A DNA stretch of 38,674 bases from a virus. Of this stretch, positions 7,094 through 14,478 are shown one piece after another. A program made the position numbers and the translations under genes. Under the pieces are notes generated by a model. That model did not search any database. It saw only the letters and a list, made by a program, of their open reading frames with translations, and was not told the DNA's origin. The stretch covers positions 1 to 38,674 of the IMG/VR virus record IMGVR_UViG_3300027413_000449. One strand, given 5' to 3'. Each line of letters starts with the position of its first letter. Position 1 is the stretch's first letter.

Positions 7094-7596
7094 AAAGTTT
7101 AAAGAATAAAATAAAGGAGGACATGTATCCTTGGAAAATAGAAATAGATGCTCCTGATCGACCAAGTAAAAAAAAGTTATTAGATTTTAATGAGAACTTG
7201 ATACCAGAAGGTGCTGTAGGATTTGTTTACATAATGAACTATTTAGACACCAAAAGCGGGATAATGTACGCTTATATTGGTAAGAAAAATTTTTACAGTA
7301 AGAGAAAGAAAAAGTTTGGAAAGAAAGCGCTAGCTGCTATGACAGACAAGAGAACTAAGAAATATGAAACGGTCATTAAGTTAGACTATGAAGACTATTT
7401 CAGTAGCAACAAAGAACTAAAGCAAGCATACAAAGATGGTAAAATGATATATAGAACCGTACTTAAAATTTGTTTTAGCAAAGCATCCTTGACTTATGAA
7501 GAAACCAAAGCTCAATTTAAGCATGGGGTTTTAGAAAAGGATCATTATTTAAACGGAAATATATTAGGAAGATTTTATAAAGGAAAAATAAATTAA
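7090..7596 (+). CDS. GIY-YIG family nuclease
   Basis: 168 residues. After a basic N-terminal extension, the two strands of the GIY-YIG fold are visible: FVYIM (Y47) and YAYIGKK (Y62-I63-G64). Downstream lie the conserved SKRKKKFGKKAL basic stretch, a helix with the candidate catalytic glutamates E137/E138 in TYEETKAQ, and an asparagine-bearing strand YLNGNILGRFY. This order matches phage-encoded putative endonucleases related to SegE. Such enzymes nick or cut DNA with one divalent metal ion. It overlaps the primase gene by 4 nt, which argues for an integral operon gene rather than a recently inserted homing element. A role in recombination intermediates or host DNA degradation is possible. 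Confidence 0.7.
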   Translation: MKSLKNKIKEDMYPWKIEIDAPDRPSKKKLLDFNENLIPEGAVGFVYIMNYLDTKSGIMYAYIGKKNFYSKRKKKFGKKALAAMTDKRTKKYETVIKLDYEDYFSSNKELKQAYKDGKMIYRTVLKICFSKASLTYEETKAQFKHGVLEKDHYLNGNILGRFYKGKIN

Positions 7597-7602
7597 AAAG
7601 AA

Positions 7603-7998
7603 ATGACTGAAAAAGAAATAACATTATTAGTAGAAGCAGGTATTGGGTATATACATGCAGAGTACATGGGTGGTGGTGACAGTGGAGCAATAGAAAACAT
7701 CACTTATATATCAAACTCTTGTGAACAAATGCAGGATGGTTGGAATGAAGAAAATTTAAATATCTCAGCACATGATTATGAAGAAGTATTAAAACCAAAT
7801 AAATTAGATCAACAGTTGATTGAAGACATGGCTTATAAACATTTAAATAATGTAGAAGATTGGTGGAATAATGAGGGAGGTTATGGTTGTCTAGTAATAG
7901 AAGTACCATCTTTGAAATTTAAAAATTTAAATGTCATAGAGTTTAGAGAAACTGAAAGTTACAATCATGAAGGTAATTTTGAAACAGAAGAATTATAA
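7603..7998 (+). CDS. Acidic small protein resembling DUF6878 family
   Basis: 131 residues, strongly acidic. The segment YIHAEYMGGGDSGAIENI, a strand followed by GGGDSGAIE, is the hallmark I associate with an uncharacterised phage/plasmid family (DUF6878) often found near vWA and MoxR genes. The C-terminal half has WWNNEGGYGCLVIEVPS and another acidic strand. No catalytic motif is evident beyond conserved Asp/Glu residues. It begins 6 nt after the nuclease gene and its stop overlaps the next start as TAATG, placing it in the block that leads to the metallopeptidase/vWA and MoxR pair. Family naming is from memory. Confidence 0.55.
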   Translation: MTEKEITLLVEAGIGYIHAEYMGGGDSGAIENITYISNSCEQMQDGWNEENLNISAHDYEEVLKPNKLDQQLIEDMAYKHLNNVEDWWNNEGGYGCLVIEVPSLKFKNLNVIEFRETESYNHEGNFETEEL

Positions 7999-8345
7999 TG
8001 GCGCATCCAAATCAACATGCAAAATCCTCAGTAAATAAATGGGGTGGAGTTATAGAAGATTACTTAGAAATACATGAATGGTTTGACGCAACTAAAGCTT
8101 GGTATGGTCATAGTAAACATAGACTGTTTAGACATCACAGTGAAGGTATCTTTGAATGCGAGAATGCATTTGGAAAAGCTTTTATTAATTCAGATGGTAA
8201 GACTGTATATACAAGATATGTTGCAGAGCAACATGTAAGAGAAGATTGCTATGGTTACATACCTACTGCAAAAGAATGGGTAGATAATATTCATGCAAGT
8301 AAACCACCAGAGTGGATGATAAGAACACAAAAATTACAAGACTAA
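7998..8345 (+). CDS. Histidine-rich small protein resembling DUF6915 family
   Basis: 115 residues. Motifs include MAHPNQHAKSSVNKWGG at the start, DYLEIHEWFDATK, RHHSEGIFECENAFG and VAEQHVREDCYGYIPTAKEW. The clustered histidines, acidic residues and the EQH...ED segment look like a metal- or phosphate-binding site. The sequence closely follows the pattern I recall for an uncharacterised family (DUF6915) found in phages and mobile elements. It overlaps both neighbours by 1 nt in TAATG junctions, so it is tightly coupled within the block. The biochemical role is unknown. Confidence 0.65.
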   Translation: MAHPNQHAKSSVNKWGGVIEDYLEIHEWFDATKAWYGHSKHRLFRHHSEGIFECENAFGKAFINSDGKTVYTRYVAEQHVREDCYGYIPTAKEWVDNIHASKPPEWMIRTQKLQD

Positions 8346-8785
8346 TGTTTATAACAGAAGAAAAATTAAAAAATATTTCTGACCAATTGAATGGTACACC
8401 AGAAGATAAAATGCTAGCTATAGAACTATTAACAGCTTTAATAAGCGATAAAAAATTCAGACAAGATAACCTGGCACAAACGTTATGGTTATTAAGATTT
8501 AAATCTAAGATAACCTTTGGATCTGAAGGTTCTCCATGGAATAAATCAATTGGTGAATTATTAGATGCTTTAAAACTTGATAAAGATTGTAAGAGTCCAC
8601 ATCTTAGAGCAAGGTATAGAGTTATAACAAGTATGAAATACAGAGATGTATTAAATTGCGGTACTCCTAAAGGTAAAGCAATAGTACTAAAGTTTTTTGC
8701 ATATAAGTTGCAAGATGTCTATATGTCTATTCCCAAATTAAAAACTAAAATAACATTTGAATATGACGGGATTGAATACGTATAA
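8345..8785 (+). CDS. Hypothetical protein, 146 aa
   Basis: The most likely start is the ATG at 8345, which overlaps the upstream stop as TAATG like its neighbour. An in-frame GTG at 8312 would add 11 residues and enlarge the overlap. The protein is helical (MFITEEKLKNISDQL, EDKMLAIELLTALISDKKF) with basic segments (SPHLRARYRVITSMKYRDVL). No membrane segment or enzymatic motif is seen. The 3' end overlaps the metallopeptidase/vWA gene by 23 nt. No family is recognised. Its invariant-looking position before the metallopeptidase/vWA and MoxR pair suggests a linked job. Confidence 0.6.
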   Translation: MFITEEKLKNISDQLNGTPEDKMLAIELLTALISDKKFRQDNLAQTLWLLRFKSKITFGSEGSPWNKSIGELLDALKLDKDCKSPHLRARYRVITSMKYRDVLNCGTPKGKAIVLKFFAYKLQDVYMSIPKLKTKITFEYDGIEYV

Positions 8786-9971
8786 TAAAGATGAAAGCTT
8801 GGCAAGAGCTACCAAAACGTTGATGTTAAAAGAACCTTTCTACGGATTGCTTCTTTTATCATTAATTAAACTTTGGACTAAGAAAATAAACACAGCAGCT
8901 GTTGGTGTAAAAGGAATGAACTACAATCTTTTTATTAATGATGAATTTTGGGAAAGCATTCCTGATGATCATAAAATAGGTGTATTAAAGCATGAGCTAT
9001 TACATATTGGATTTTTTCATTTATGTAACTATGAAAGTTACGAAAATAAAAAAGTACTTAATGTAGCTATGGATTTAGAAGTAAATCAATATATAAACCC
9101 TGATTATCTACCACAACCTGGAGATAAGTATTACGGGTGCATGCTGCATGATTTTCAAGCTGATTATCCTAAGTTAGATTTTAGTGAGATGCAAGGTACA
9201 AAGCATTACTATAATGAACTTATGAAGGATGAAAACCTTTGTAAAAGAATTGAACAGTCTGGAACAACTCCGTTAAAGATAAACGGAAATGAAACAGGAG
9301 AGATTGATCATGATTATTCTAATCAACTTAGTGAGGCTGAACAAAAAATGCTTGAATCACAAACAGGTCATATAGTTCAACAAGTAGCAGATCAAGTTTC
9401 TAAATCTCAAGGAACAATTCCAGGAGAGTTTTCTGAAATACTTGCTAGACTAAGACAGTTAAACCCTCCTGCATTTGATTGGAAAGGTTTTATGAGAAGA
9501 TTTATTGGTAAGTCTTCAAAGACTTATACTAAAAAGTCTAGGAGAAAATACAACAAAAGATCTCCTGAGTTTCCAGGCCTTAAGATTAAGAGACACAAAC
9601 ATATATTGGCAGGTATTGATACATCAGGATCTGTTAGTACAGGTGAATTAAAAGAGTTTCTTAATGAGTTACATCATTTAAAGAAGACAGGTGCAGATGT
9701 TACAATTGTACAGTGTGATACATCAATATCGCATATAGGAAAGTTTGATCCTAAAAAAGAGTTAGAGATACATGGCAGAGGAGGAACAAGTTTTCAACCT
9801 GTAATAGATCACTATAATGAACATATAAATAAGTACTCATGCTTGATGTACTTTACAGACGGAGAAGCATATGCCCCAGATAACGCAAAGGGACATATAT
9901 TATGGGTGATATCATCAAACGGCTCAGCCTATGATGAACTCCCAGGAACAGTAATACAAATAGAAAAATAA
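8763..9971 (+). CDS. Metallopeptidase-like plus vWA domain protein (DUF2201 type)
   Basis: 402 residues from the ATG at 8763. A TTG two codons upstream is a less likely start. The N-terminal domain has a zinc motif HELLH (H77, E78, H81) followed by NVAMDLEVNQYI, the pattern of the putative metallopeptidase domain of DUF2201-type proteins. A linker rich in Gln and basic residues follows. The C-terminal vWA domain carries the MIDAS signature DTSGS (D286-S290), a conserved threonine in GGTSF and FTDGEA. Proteins with this architecture are partners of MoxR-type AAA+ ATPases, and the MoxR gene starts 1 nt downstream. The pair resembles CobS/CobT or MoxR/vWA chaperone-chelatase systems in which the ATPase remodels a target held by the vWA protein. 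Confidence 0.75.
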   Translation: MTGLNTYNKDESLARATKTLMLKEPFYGLLLLSLIKLWTKKINTAAVGVKGMNYNLFINDEFWESIPDDHKIGVLKHELLHIGFFHLCNYESYENKKVLNVAMDLEVNQYINPDYLPQPGDKYYGCMLHDFQADYPKLDFSEMQGTKHYYNELMKDENLCKRIEQSGTTPLKINGNETGEIDHDYSNQLSEAEQKMLESQTGHIVQQVADQVSKSQGTIPGEFSEILARLRQLNPPAFDWKGFMRRFIGKSSKTYTKKSRRKYNKRSPEFPGLKIKRHKHILAGIDTSGSVSTGELKEFLNELHHLKKTGADVTIVQCDTSISHIGKFDPKKELEIHGRGGTSFQPVIDHYNEHINKYSCLMYFTDGEAYAPDNAKGHILWVISSNGSAYDELPGTVIQIEK

Positions 9972-9972
9972 A

Positions 9973-11262
9973 ATGAACGAAGTAAAATTAGACTCAGGAG
10001 AAATGAAAAACTTTCTCAAACACATTATTGAGAACAACAGACACATTCAAGCGCAAGGTAAAAAACCTGTAGCTTCAGAAGTTATTGGACCATCTGGTCT
10101 TGGTAAAACTAGTGTTGCTATACAAATGGCAGAAGAGTATGATTTAGATTTGGTTAAGCTAAATCTAGCACAGATAGAAGAGTTGGGTGACCTTGTTGGG
10201 TTTCCTGTTAGACAATTTCAAATGTGTAAAGAAGGTGCAGCAAAAGAAGTTGAGCCTCAATACACAGTAGTTGAAGAAGAAAAAACACTTCCTAACGGAC
10301 AAGTAATAAAAGTTAAGAAGAAAGTACCAATAAAAGCAGATAGTGCAGGGACAGATTGTATATGGGTAGATGAAAATGCTATTGATCAATACGCTAAACA
10401 AGGATATGAATTTACAGGTAGTAAGCGTATGTCCTACTGTCCACCAGAATGGATAGCAGATAAGACGAAAGGTGGTATACTAATGCTAGATGATTGGAAC
10501 CGTGCAGATATGAGATTTATTCAAGCTGTTATGGAATTAGTAGATAGACAAGAATATATTTCTTGGAAGTTACCAAAAGATTGGCATATATTATTAACTG
10601 CTAATCCAGATGACGGTGAATATCTTGTTAATTCAATTGACGTTGCACAGAGAACAAGATTCGTTTCAGTATTTATGAAATGGAATCATGAACGTTGGGC
10701 AGAGTGGGCAGAAGAGAATGCTATTGATGGCAGGTGTATTAATTTTGTTTTAATGCATCCTGAAATTATTAGTGATAGAGTTAATCCAAGATCTATTACT
10801 ACATTCTTTAATTGCATTAGCTCTTATAAAGTTTTTGAAGAACATTTACCAATGATACAAATGGTTGGTGAAGGATCCGTTGGTGGTGAAGTAGCAACTA
10901 TGTTTACCTCATTCATTAATAATCGTTTAGATAAGCTGGTAACACCAAAAGAAATACTTTTGGATATAGATTCTGCATTACTGAAAACGAAAATGATGGA
11001 TGCAATAAATGAGAACGGTGATTATAGAGCTGATATAGCAAGTATACTCACTACTAGATTCATTAATTATACTTTAAACTATGCAAGTAATAACAAGATA
11101 ACTGATGCTATACTAGCTAGGATGAAATTTCTTGTTAATGACCCTGATCTATTTACTAATGATTTAAAATATCATTTTGTAAAGAAGATCATCAATGGGA
11201 ATAAAGCTAAGTTTTCAAAGATGTTATTTGATTCTAAAGTTCAAGAGTATATTACGAAGTAA
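9973..11262 (+). CDS. MoxR-family AAA+ ATPase
   Basis: 429 residues. Walker A is GPSGLGKT (residues 39-46). Walker B lies in GGILMLDDWNRA (D173, D174). Sensor 1 is LLTANPDDGEY and the arginine-finger region is VAQRTRF. An insertion between Walker A and B (about residues 75-140) carries a Lys/Glu-rich beta hairpin. These features fit MoxR AAA+ ATPases, which work as hexamers with a vWA partner to remodel proteins or insert metal ions. The gene follows the vWA gene by 1 nt, and a hairpin terminator lies 42 nt after the stop. The substrate in this phage cannot be read from the sequence. Confidence 0.8.
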   Translation: MNEVKLDSGEMKNFLKHIIENNRHIQAQGKKPVASEVIGPSGLGKTSVAIQMAEEYDLDLVKLNLAQIEELGDLVGFPVRQFQMCKEGAAKEVEPQYTVVEEEKTLPNGQVIKVKKKVPIKADSAGTDCIWVDENAIDQYAKQGYEFTGSKRMSYCPPEWIADKTKGGILMLDDWNRADMRFIQAVMELVDRQEYISWKLPKDWHILLTANPDDGEYLVNSIDVAQRTRFVSVFMKWNHERWAEWAEENAIDGRCINFVLMHPEIISDRVNPRSITTFFNCISSYKVFEEHLPMIQMVGEGSVGGEVATMFTSFINNRLDKLVTPKEILLDIDSALLKTKMMDAINENGDYRADIASILTTRFINYTLNYASNNKITDAILARMKFLVNDPDLFTNDLKYHFVKKIINGNKAKFSKMLFDSKVQEYITK

Positions 11263-11304
11263 TAAATACAATAGGTAGTTTTAGTAGGCCTAAATCACTA
11301 ATTC

Positions 11305-11339
11305 AGGGAGGCTGTATGGCGTGCCTCCCTCTACTTTTA
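11305..11339 (+). terminator. GC-rich hairpin after the MoxR gene, probable terminator
   Basis: A perfect 8-bp stem AGGGAGGC/GCCTCCCT (11305-11312 with 11323-11330) with a 10-nt loop, followed by CTACTTTTATTT. The T tract is interrupted, so termination may be partial. The hairpin ends 26 nt before the next start codon. The upstream 42 nt contain TTAGTAGGCCT, similar to the element before the hairpin at 6067. The 94-nt gap otherwise holds nothing. Confidence 0.6.
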
Positions 11340-11356
11340 TTTAAATTAAAAAACAC

Positions 11357-12397
11357 ATGAACAATTTAGTACTAATAAATTTTGCTGCAGAAGATAACAT
11401 ACATAGTTGCAAAACCATATCAACATCTATATTAAAAGGATTTACTGCAGGTGAAATAGATCTACATCATAACCTTAATAAAGAAATTGAACAGAAGGGA
11501 CAAACAATTTATATTACTCCTGGTTGCGCTATACCTAGGCATAAAGTTAAATCATTAGGTTTTACAACTACAGTTAAACCTACTAAAGCAGATTGTATTG
11601 TGTTACCTGCTGATACTTATGGAGAGTCAAAACATTTTAGTTCAAATAGATTTTTACCTGTAGACGGTAAGGCACTATATGGTTTTGTTAAAGATATCTA
11701 TATAGAAACAGATGAGACTGACTATTGGGATACTCATGAAGAAAACAGACAGAGAGCTCTGACTTTTATAAAAGCTTATTTAGATATGCCTTATACTATA
11801 TTTGGTATTGCTCACAGTTCTTATGCGAAATATTTCTGGTATAGAAATGTTGTCTCATTAACTTTGCCTGATAGTTTGAGAAATTTTGTAGCTGCTCATA
11901 ATACAATTAATGTAGATACATGGTCTGCAAGAAAATGGAGTACTCTAGATAAATATTCCAAAGGTAAAATGGAATTCATAAAACCTTTAAACAAGGAATT
12001 ATTCTTAACAAATAAAGAATATTATACGGAAGATTCTTTGTTAAAGATTTCAAATTCAAATAAGATATCTATAACTAGAGATAACTATTTAGATTGGAAA
12101 AGCTTTGCAATGTCTGAAGATGAAGAGAATAAAAGTTTATTAATGGAGCTCATGACTAATTGTGATTTTGAAAGTAGCATAGCATTTCTGTACGCGCTTT
12201 TAGAAAAATATGGATATGGTCTTAGAAAGATTAAAGGTTATGATCACGTAGGATTTAGATCTTTATTAACTTACTTAGATTTAAGTAAGGCTGAATTAAG
12301 ATATCTGAGTTTGGATACAATTGAAAATAAAATTAAACATAAAAACTTATGGACGGACAAGGTGGCGGCAGACTTATGGTGGGCAACGGACAATTAG
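11357..12397 (+). CDS. Hypothetical protein, 346 aa
   Basis: I do not recognise the family. The N-terminal half is alpha/beta with ITPGCAIPRHKVKSLGF and KADCIVLPADTYG, the latter resembling a strand-loop at a ligand site. The middle has a Trp/Tyr-rich stretch (SSYAKYFWYRNVV, WSARKWSTLDKY). The C-terminal part is helical (LLMELMTNCDFESSIAFLYALLEKYGYGLRKIK). There are no membrane segments or zinc motifs. It is the first gene after the hairpin at 11305 and overlaps the nuclease gene at its 3' end, so both belong to one block with recombination or DNA-processing genes. Confidence 0.65.
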   Translation: MNNLVLINFAAEDNIHSCKTISTSILKGFTAGEIDLHHNLNKEIEQKGQTIYITPGCAIPRHKVKSLGFTTTVKPTKADCIVLPADTYGESKHFSSNRFLPVDGKALYGFVKDIYIETDETDYWDTHEENRQRALTFIKAYLDMPYTIFGIAHSSYAKYFWYRNVVSLTLPDSLRNFVAAHNTINVDTWSARKWSTLDKYSKGKMEFIKPLNKELFLTNKEYYTEDSLLKISNSNKISITRDNYLDWKSFAMSEDEENKSLLMELMTNCDFESSIAFLYALLEKYGYGLRKIKGYDHVGFRSLLTYLDLSKAELRYLSLDTIENKIKHKNLWTDKVAADLWWATDN

Positions 12398-13383
12398 ATT
12401 TAGACAATTTTAAATTTAGTTACAGCAGTTTGAAAAAGCTGCTGGATACGCCTAAGATATTCTATAAAGAATATGTATTAGGAGAAAAGGAAATAAGTAC
12501 TGAGAAGTACCTATTAGAAGGCAGTCTTATACATTATCTATTATTAGATAATGAAAAGTTTGATTCTAAATACATAGTGGCTAGCGATAAATTACCTAGC
12601 CCAACAAATATAGCAGTAGCAAAATATGTTTTTGAAAACAGTAGTAAGGGAAGTAGCCTTGAAGATAATGAGACTTTAATTCTTAAAAAGTTACAAGAGT
12701 TAGACAAACATCAGTCTTTAAAGGATACAAAAGATGGCGTGACAGGAGATTCAAAAAGATTGAAAAAGATAATTGAACCTAACACTGAAGAGTATTATAA
12801 CTTTCTTCAGTTAAAAGGTAGTAAAGAAATTATTGATTCAGAGATGCTTGACAAATGCACTAGACGTGTGGACATAATCAAAGAAGATGTAGATACTTTA
12901 AAGCTTCTTGGTCTTGATCAATACAAAGATTTGTACCAAGATGTTAAGTGTGAGTATCCAATTGATATTAAGAATGTTAGAGGTTCTAGATTTGGTTTAA
13001 AAGGTATACTTGATAATGTAACTGTAGATAAAAATTCTAAAGTGACAATCAATGACTTTAAAACAACCAGCAAAGATCTCTCAAAATTTTCTGAGACTGT
13101 GGACTTCTATAGATATTCATTGCAAGCTGCAGTCTATGTTGAATTAGTAAGAGTAATGTTTGAAGAAGAACTTGACATTAAACTTACTTCATCTGATATA
13201 GATTTTAATTTTGTTGTGTTTGATAGGTTTGATCAGTTGTATACATTTCCTGTATCAAAAGACACATTAGACAATTGGAAAATAGAATTTGTACATGATA
13301 TACTTCCTAAAGTTACTTGGCATGTTGAGTCTCAAAGATATGATTTACCTTATGAATTTGCATTAAAAAAGGTATATTTATAG
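12376..13383 (+). CDS. RecB/Cas4-type PD-(D/E)XK exonuclease
   Basis: 335 residues from the ATG at 12376. An ATG at 12349 would add nine residues and lengthen the overlap with the previous gene from 22 to 49 nt. The start of the domain is marked by FSYSSLKKLLDTPKIFYKEYV and EGSLIHYLLLDNEKF, the classical opening of RecE/Cas4/RecB-like nucleases. The catalytic site is D213 in GILDN, D227-x-K229 in INDFKTT, and the supporting motif YSLQAAVYVELV. Such nucleases resect double-stranded DNA to single strands for annealing. With the Sak4-like ATPase and SSB it could form a phage recombination set. Alternatively it may degrade host DNA. Confidence 0.75.
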   Translation: MVGNGQLDLDNFKFSYSSLKKLLDTPKIFYKEYVLGEKEISTEKYLLEGSLIHYLLLDNEKFDSKYIVASDKLPSPTNIAVAKYVFENSSKGSSLEDNETLILKKLQELDKHQSLKDTKDGVTGDSKRLKKIIEPNTEEYYNFLQLKGSKEIIDSEMLDKCTRRVDIIKEDVDTLKLLGLDQYKDLYQDVKCEYPIDIKNVRGSRFGLKGILDNVTVDKNSKVTINDFKTTSKDLSKFSETVDFYRYSLQAAVYVELVRVMFEEELDIKLTSSDIDFNFVVFDRFDQLYTFPVSKDTLDNWKIEFVHDILPKVTWHVESQRYDLPYEFALKKVYL

Positions 13384-13384
13384 T

Positions 13385-13960
13385 ATGGTGATTAAAAGTA
13401 TACAAGGAACATACATTCAGAAGAGTAGGATATTTTTATATCCTTTACTCGCAATAAGAAGAGGTGTAAGTGTAGTTCCCAAGCAAACGTTTATGTCTTG
13501 GGAAGGGACTTATAAGTTAGATGATTATAAATTAATTTGTAATTATCATATAAGAAAAGATAAAGAGTTCAAGTTATTTGAAGAAGTTAAACTATTAGGT
13601 AATAATTTATTTGATACTTATATAGAATTAGATGATGGTTCATGCGCATATGTATTTGATTTTTCAAAATATAAAAAGCAGTATGATATTATTATAGAAG
13701 GTAAGTATACAGATTTAGATAATGATTATAAGAAACAGATATTGAATTTTTTTAAGAACAATGTTAAAAATCATACAATGATTAGGAGTTATTTATATCC
13801 TTTAAACTATTACGATCAATATGCAAAGTTATATGACGTACCTGTTGATCTGTTAAAAGGTGTAAAACAGTTATGCTCTAAACCAGATTTAAAAGAAGAA
13901 TCATTTAGAGTTAATGAAAAAAGTTCTATATTTGATAAAAACAAAAAGATAAACCAATGA
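13385..13960 (+). CDS. Hypothetical protein, 191 aa
   Basis: A basic protein of mixed structure starting 1 nt after the nuclease stop. The N-terminal half contains SRIFLYPLLAIRRGVSVVPKQTFMSW, then EGTYKLDDYKLICNYHIRKD, and an acidic strand DTYIELDDGSCAYVFDF, which suggests a beta-sandwich. The C-terminal region is lysine-rich and helical (DYKKQILNFFKNNVKNH). No catalytic motif or membrane segment is visible and I do not recognise the family. The 4-nt overlap (ATGA) with the following gene and tight spacing to the nuclease indicate coexpression. Confidence 0.6.
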   Translation: MVIKSIQGTYIQKSRIFLYPLLAIRRGVSVVPKQTFMSWEGTYKLDDYKLICNYHIRKDKEFKLFEEVKLLGNNLFDTYIELDDGSCAYVFDFSKYKKQYDIIIEGKYTDLDNDYKKQILNFFKNNVKNHTMIRSYLYPLNYYDQYAKLYDVPVDLLKGVKQLCSKPDLKEESFRVNEKSSIFDKNKKINQ

Positions 13961-14415
13961 CAAAAAAAGCAACAACTTACGGAAAGAATATGCTTATGAT
14001 AAGCACATATCTTGGTAAAGGAAATACATTTAAGATGATTCCTGTAACAAGTGATTGCCCGTATTCAGAAGTAATTTATGATCCTACTACTACATTGTTA
14101 GTAGTAATTAGTAAAATTCAGAAAGAAAACTTTCATATGACTGCACGGTTAGATGAAGACGGTAATCCTATGCAAGCTAAGAAGCCAAAAGCAAATGGTA
14201 AAACATACAAAGAGAAAGAAGTAATCATGAAAACTTTTCAAGAATACTATGTTCCAGAGTATGATGAGCAAGTAGCATTTATTGAATCATTTGGCGTTAA
14301 TGCTGATTCCTTTAATTGGAGTAAGCATTTAAGGAACATTGACTCAGAACCTGCACTAGATTTGCTTAAGCAAGAAAAGCCAGCGATTGTAGACATGGCA
14401 GGAAAGGAAATGTAA
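13957..14415 (+). CDS. Hypothetical protein, 152 aa
   Basis: The N-terminal half is beta-like (TYGKNMLMISTYLGKGNTFK, CPYSEVIYDPTTTLLVVISK). It is followed by a basic loop KKPKANGKTYKEKEVIMKTF and an acidic helical C-terminus (DYVP-like segment, SEPALDLLKQEKPAIVD). No known family is recognised and no metal or nucleotide motif is seen. It overlaps the upstream gene by 4 nt and ends a block closed by the hairpin at 14436, immediately ahead of DNA polymerase. A replication accessory role is plausible from position only. Confidence 0.6.
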   Translation: MTKKATTYGKNMLMISTYLGKGNTFKMIPVTSDCPYSEVIYDPTTTLLVVISKIQKENFHMTARLDEDGNPMQAKKPKANGKTYKEKEVIMKTFQEYYVPEYDEQVAFIESFGVNADSFNWSKHLRNIDSEPALDLLKQEKPAIVDMAGKEM

Positions 14416-14435
14416 TTTATAAACATATCATATCA

Positions 14436-14460
14436 ATGGGGACCACGTGTCCCTATTTTT
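14436..14460 (+). terminator. Intrinsic terminator upstream of the DNA polymerase gene
   Basis: An 8-bp stem ATGGGGAC/GTCCCTAT with one G-U pair (14436-14443 with 14449-14456), loop CACGT, and four further T residues. The stem ends 22 nt before the polymerase start codon. Confidence 0.6.
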
Positions 14461-14478
14461 ATGCCTAAAAATTAAAAC

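Noticed and set aside
7090-7596. GIY-YIG gene as a recently inserted homing endonuclease
   Set aside because: The 4-nt ATGA overlap with the primase and uniform composition argue for a long-established operon member. No interrupted gene or intron is seen nearby.
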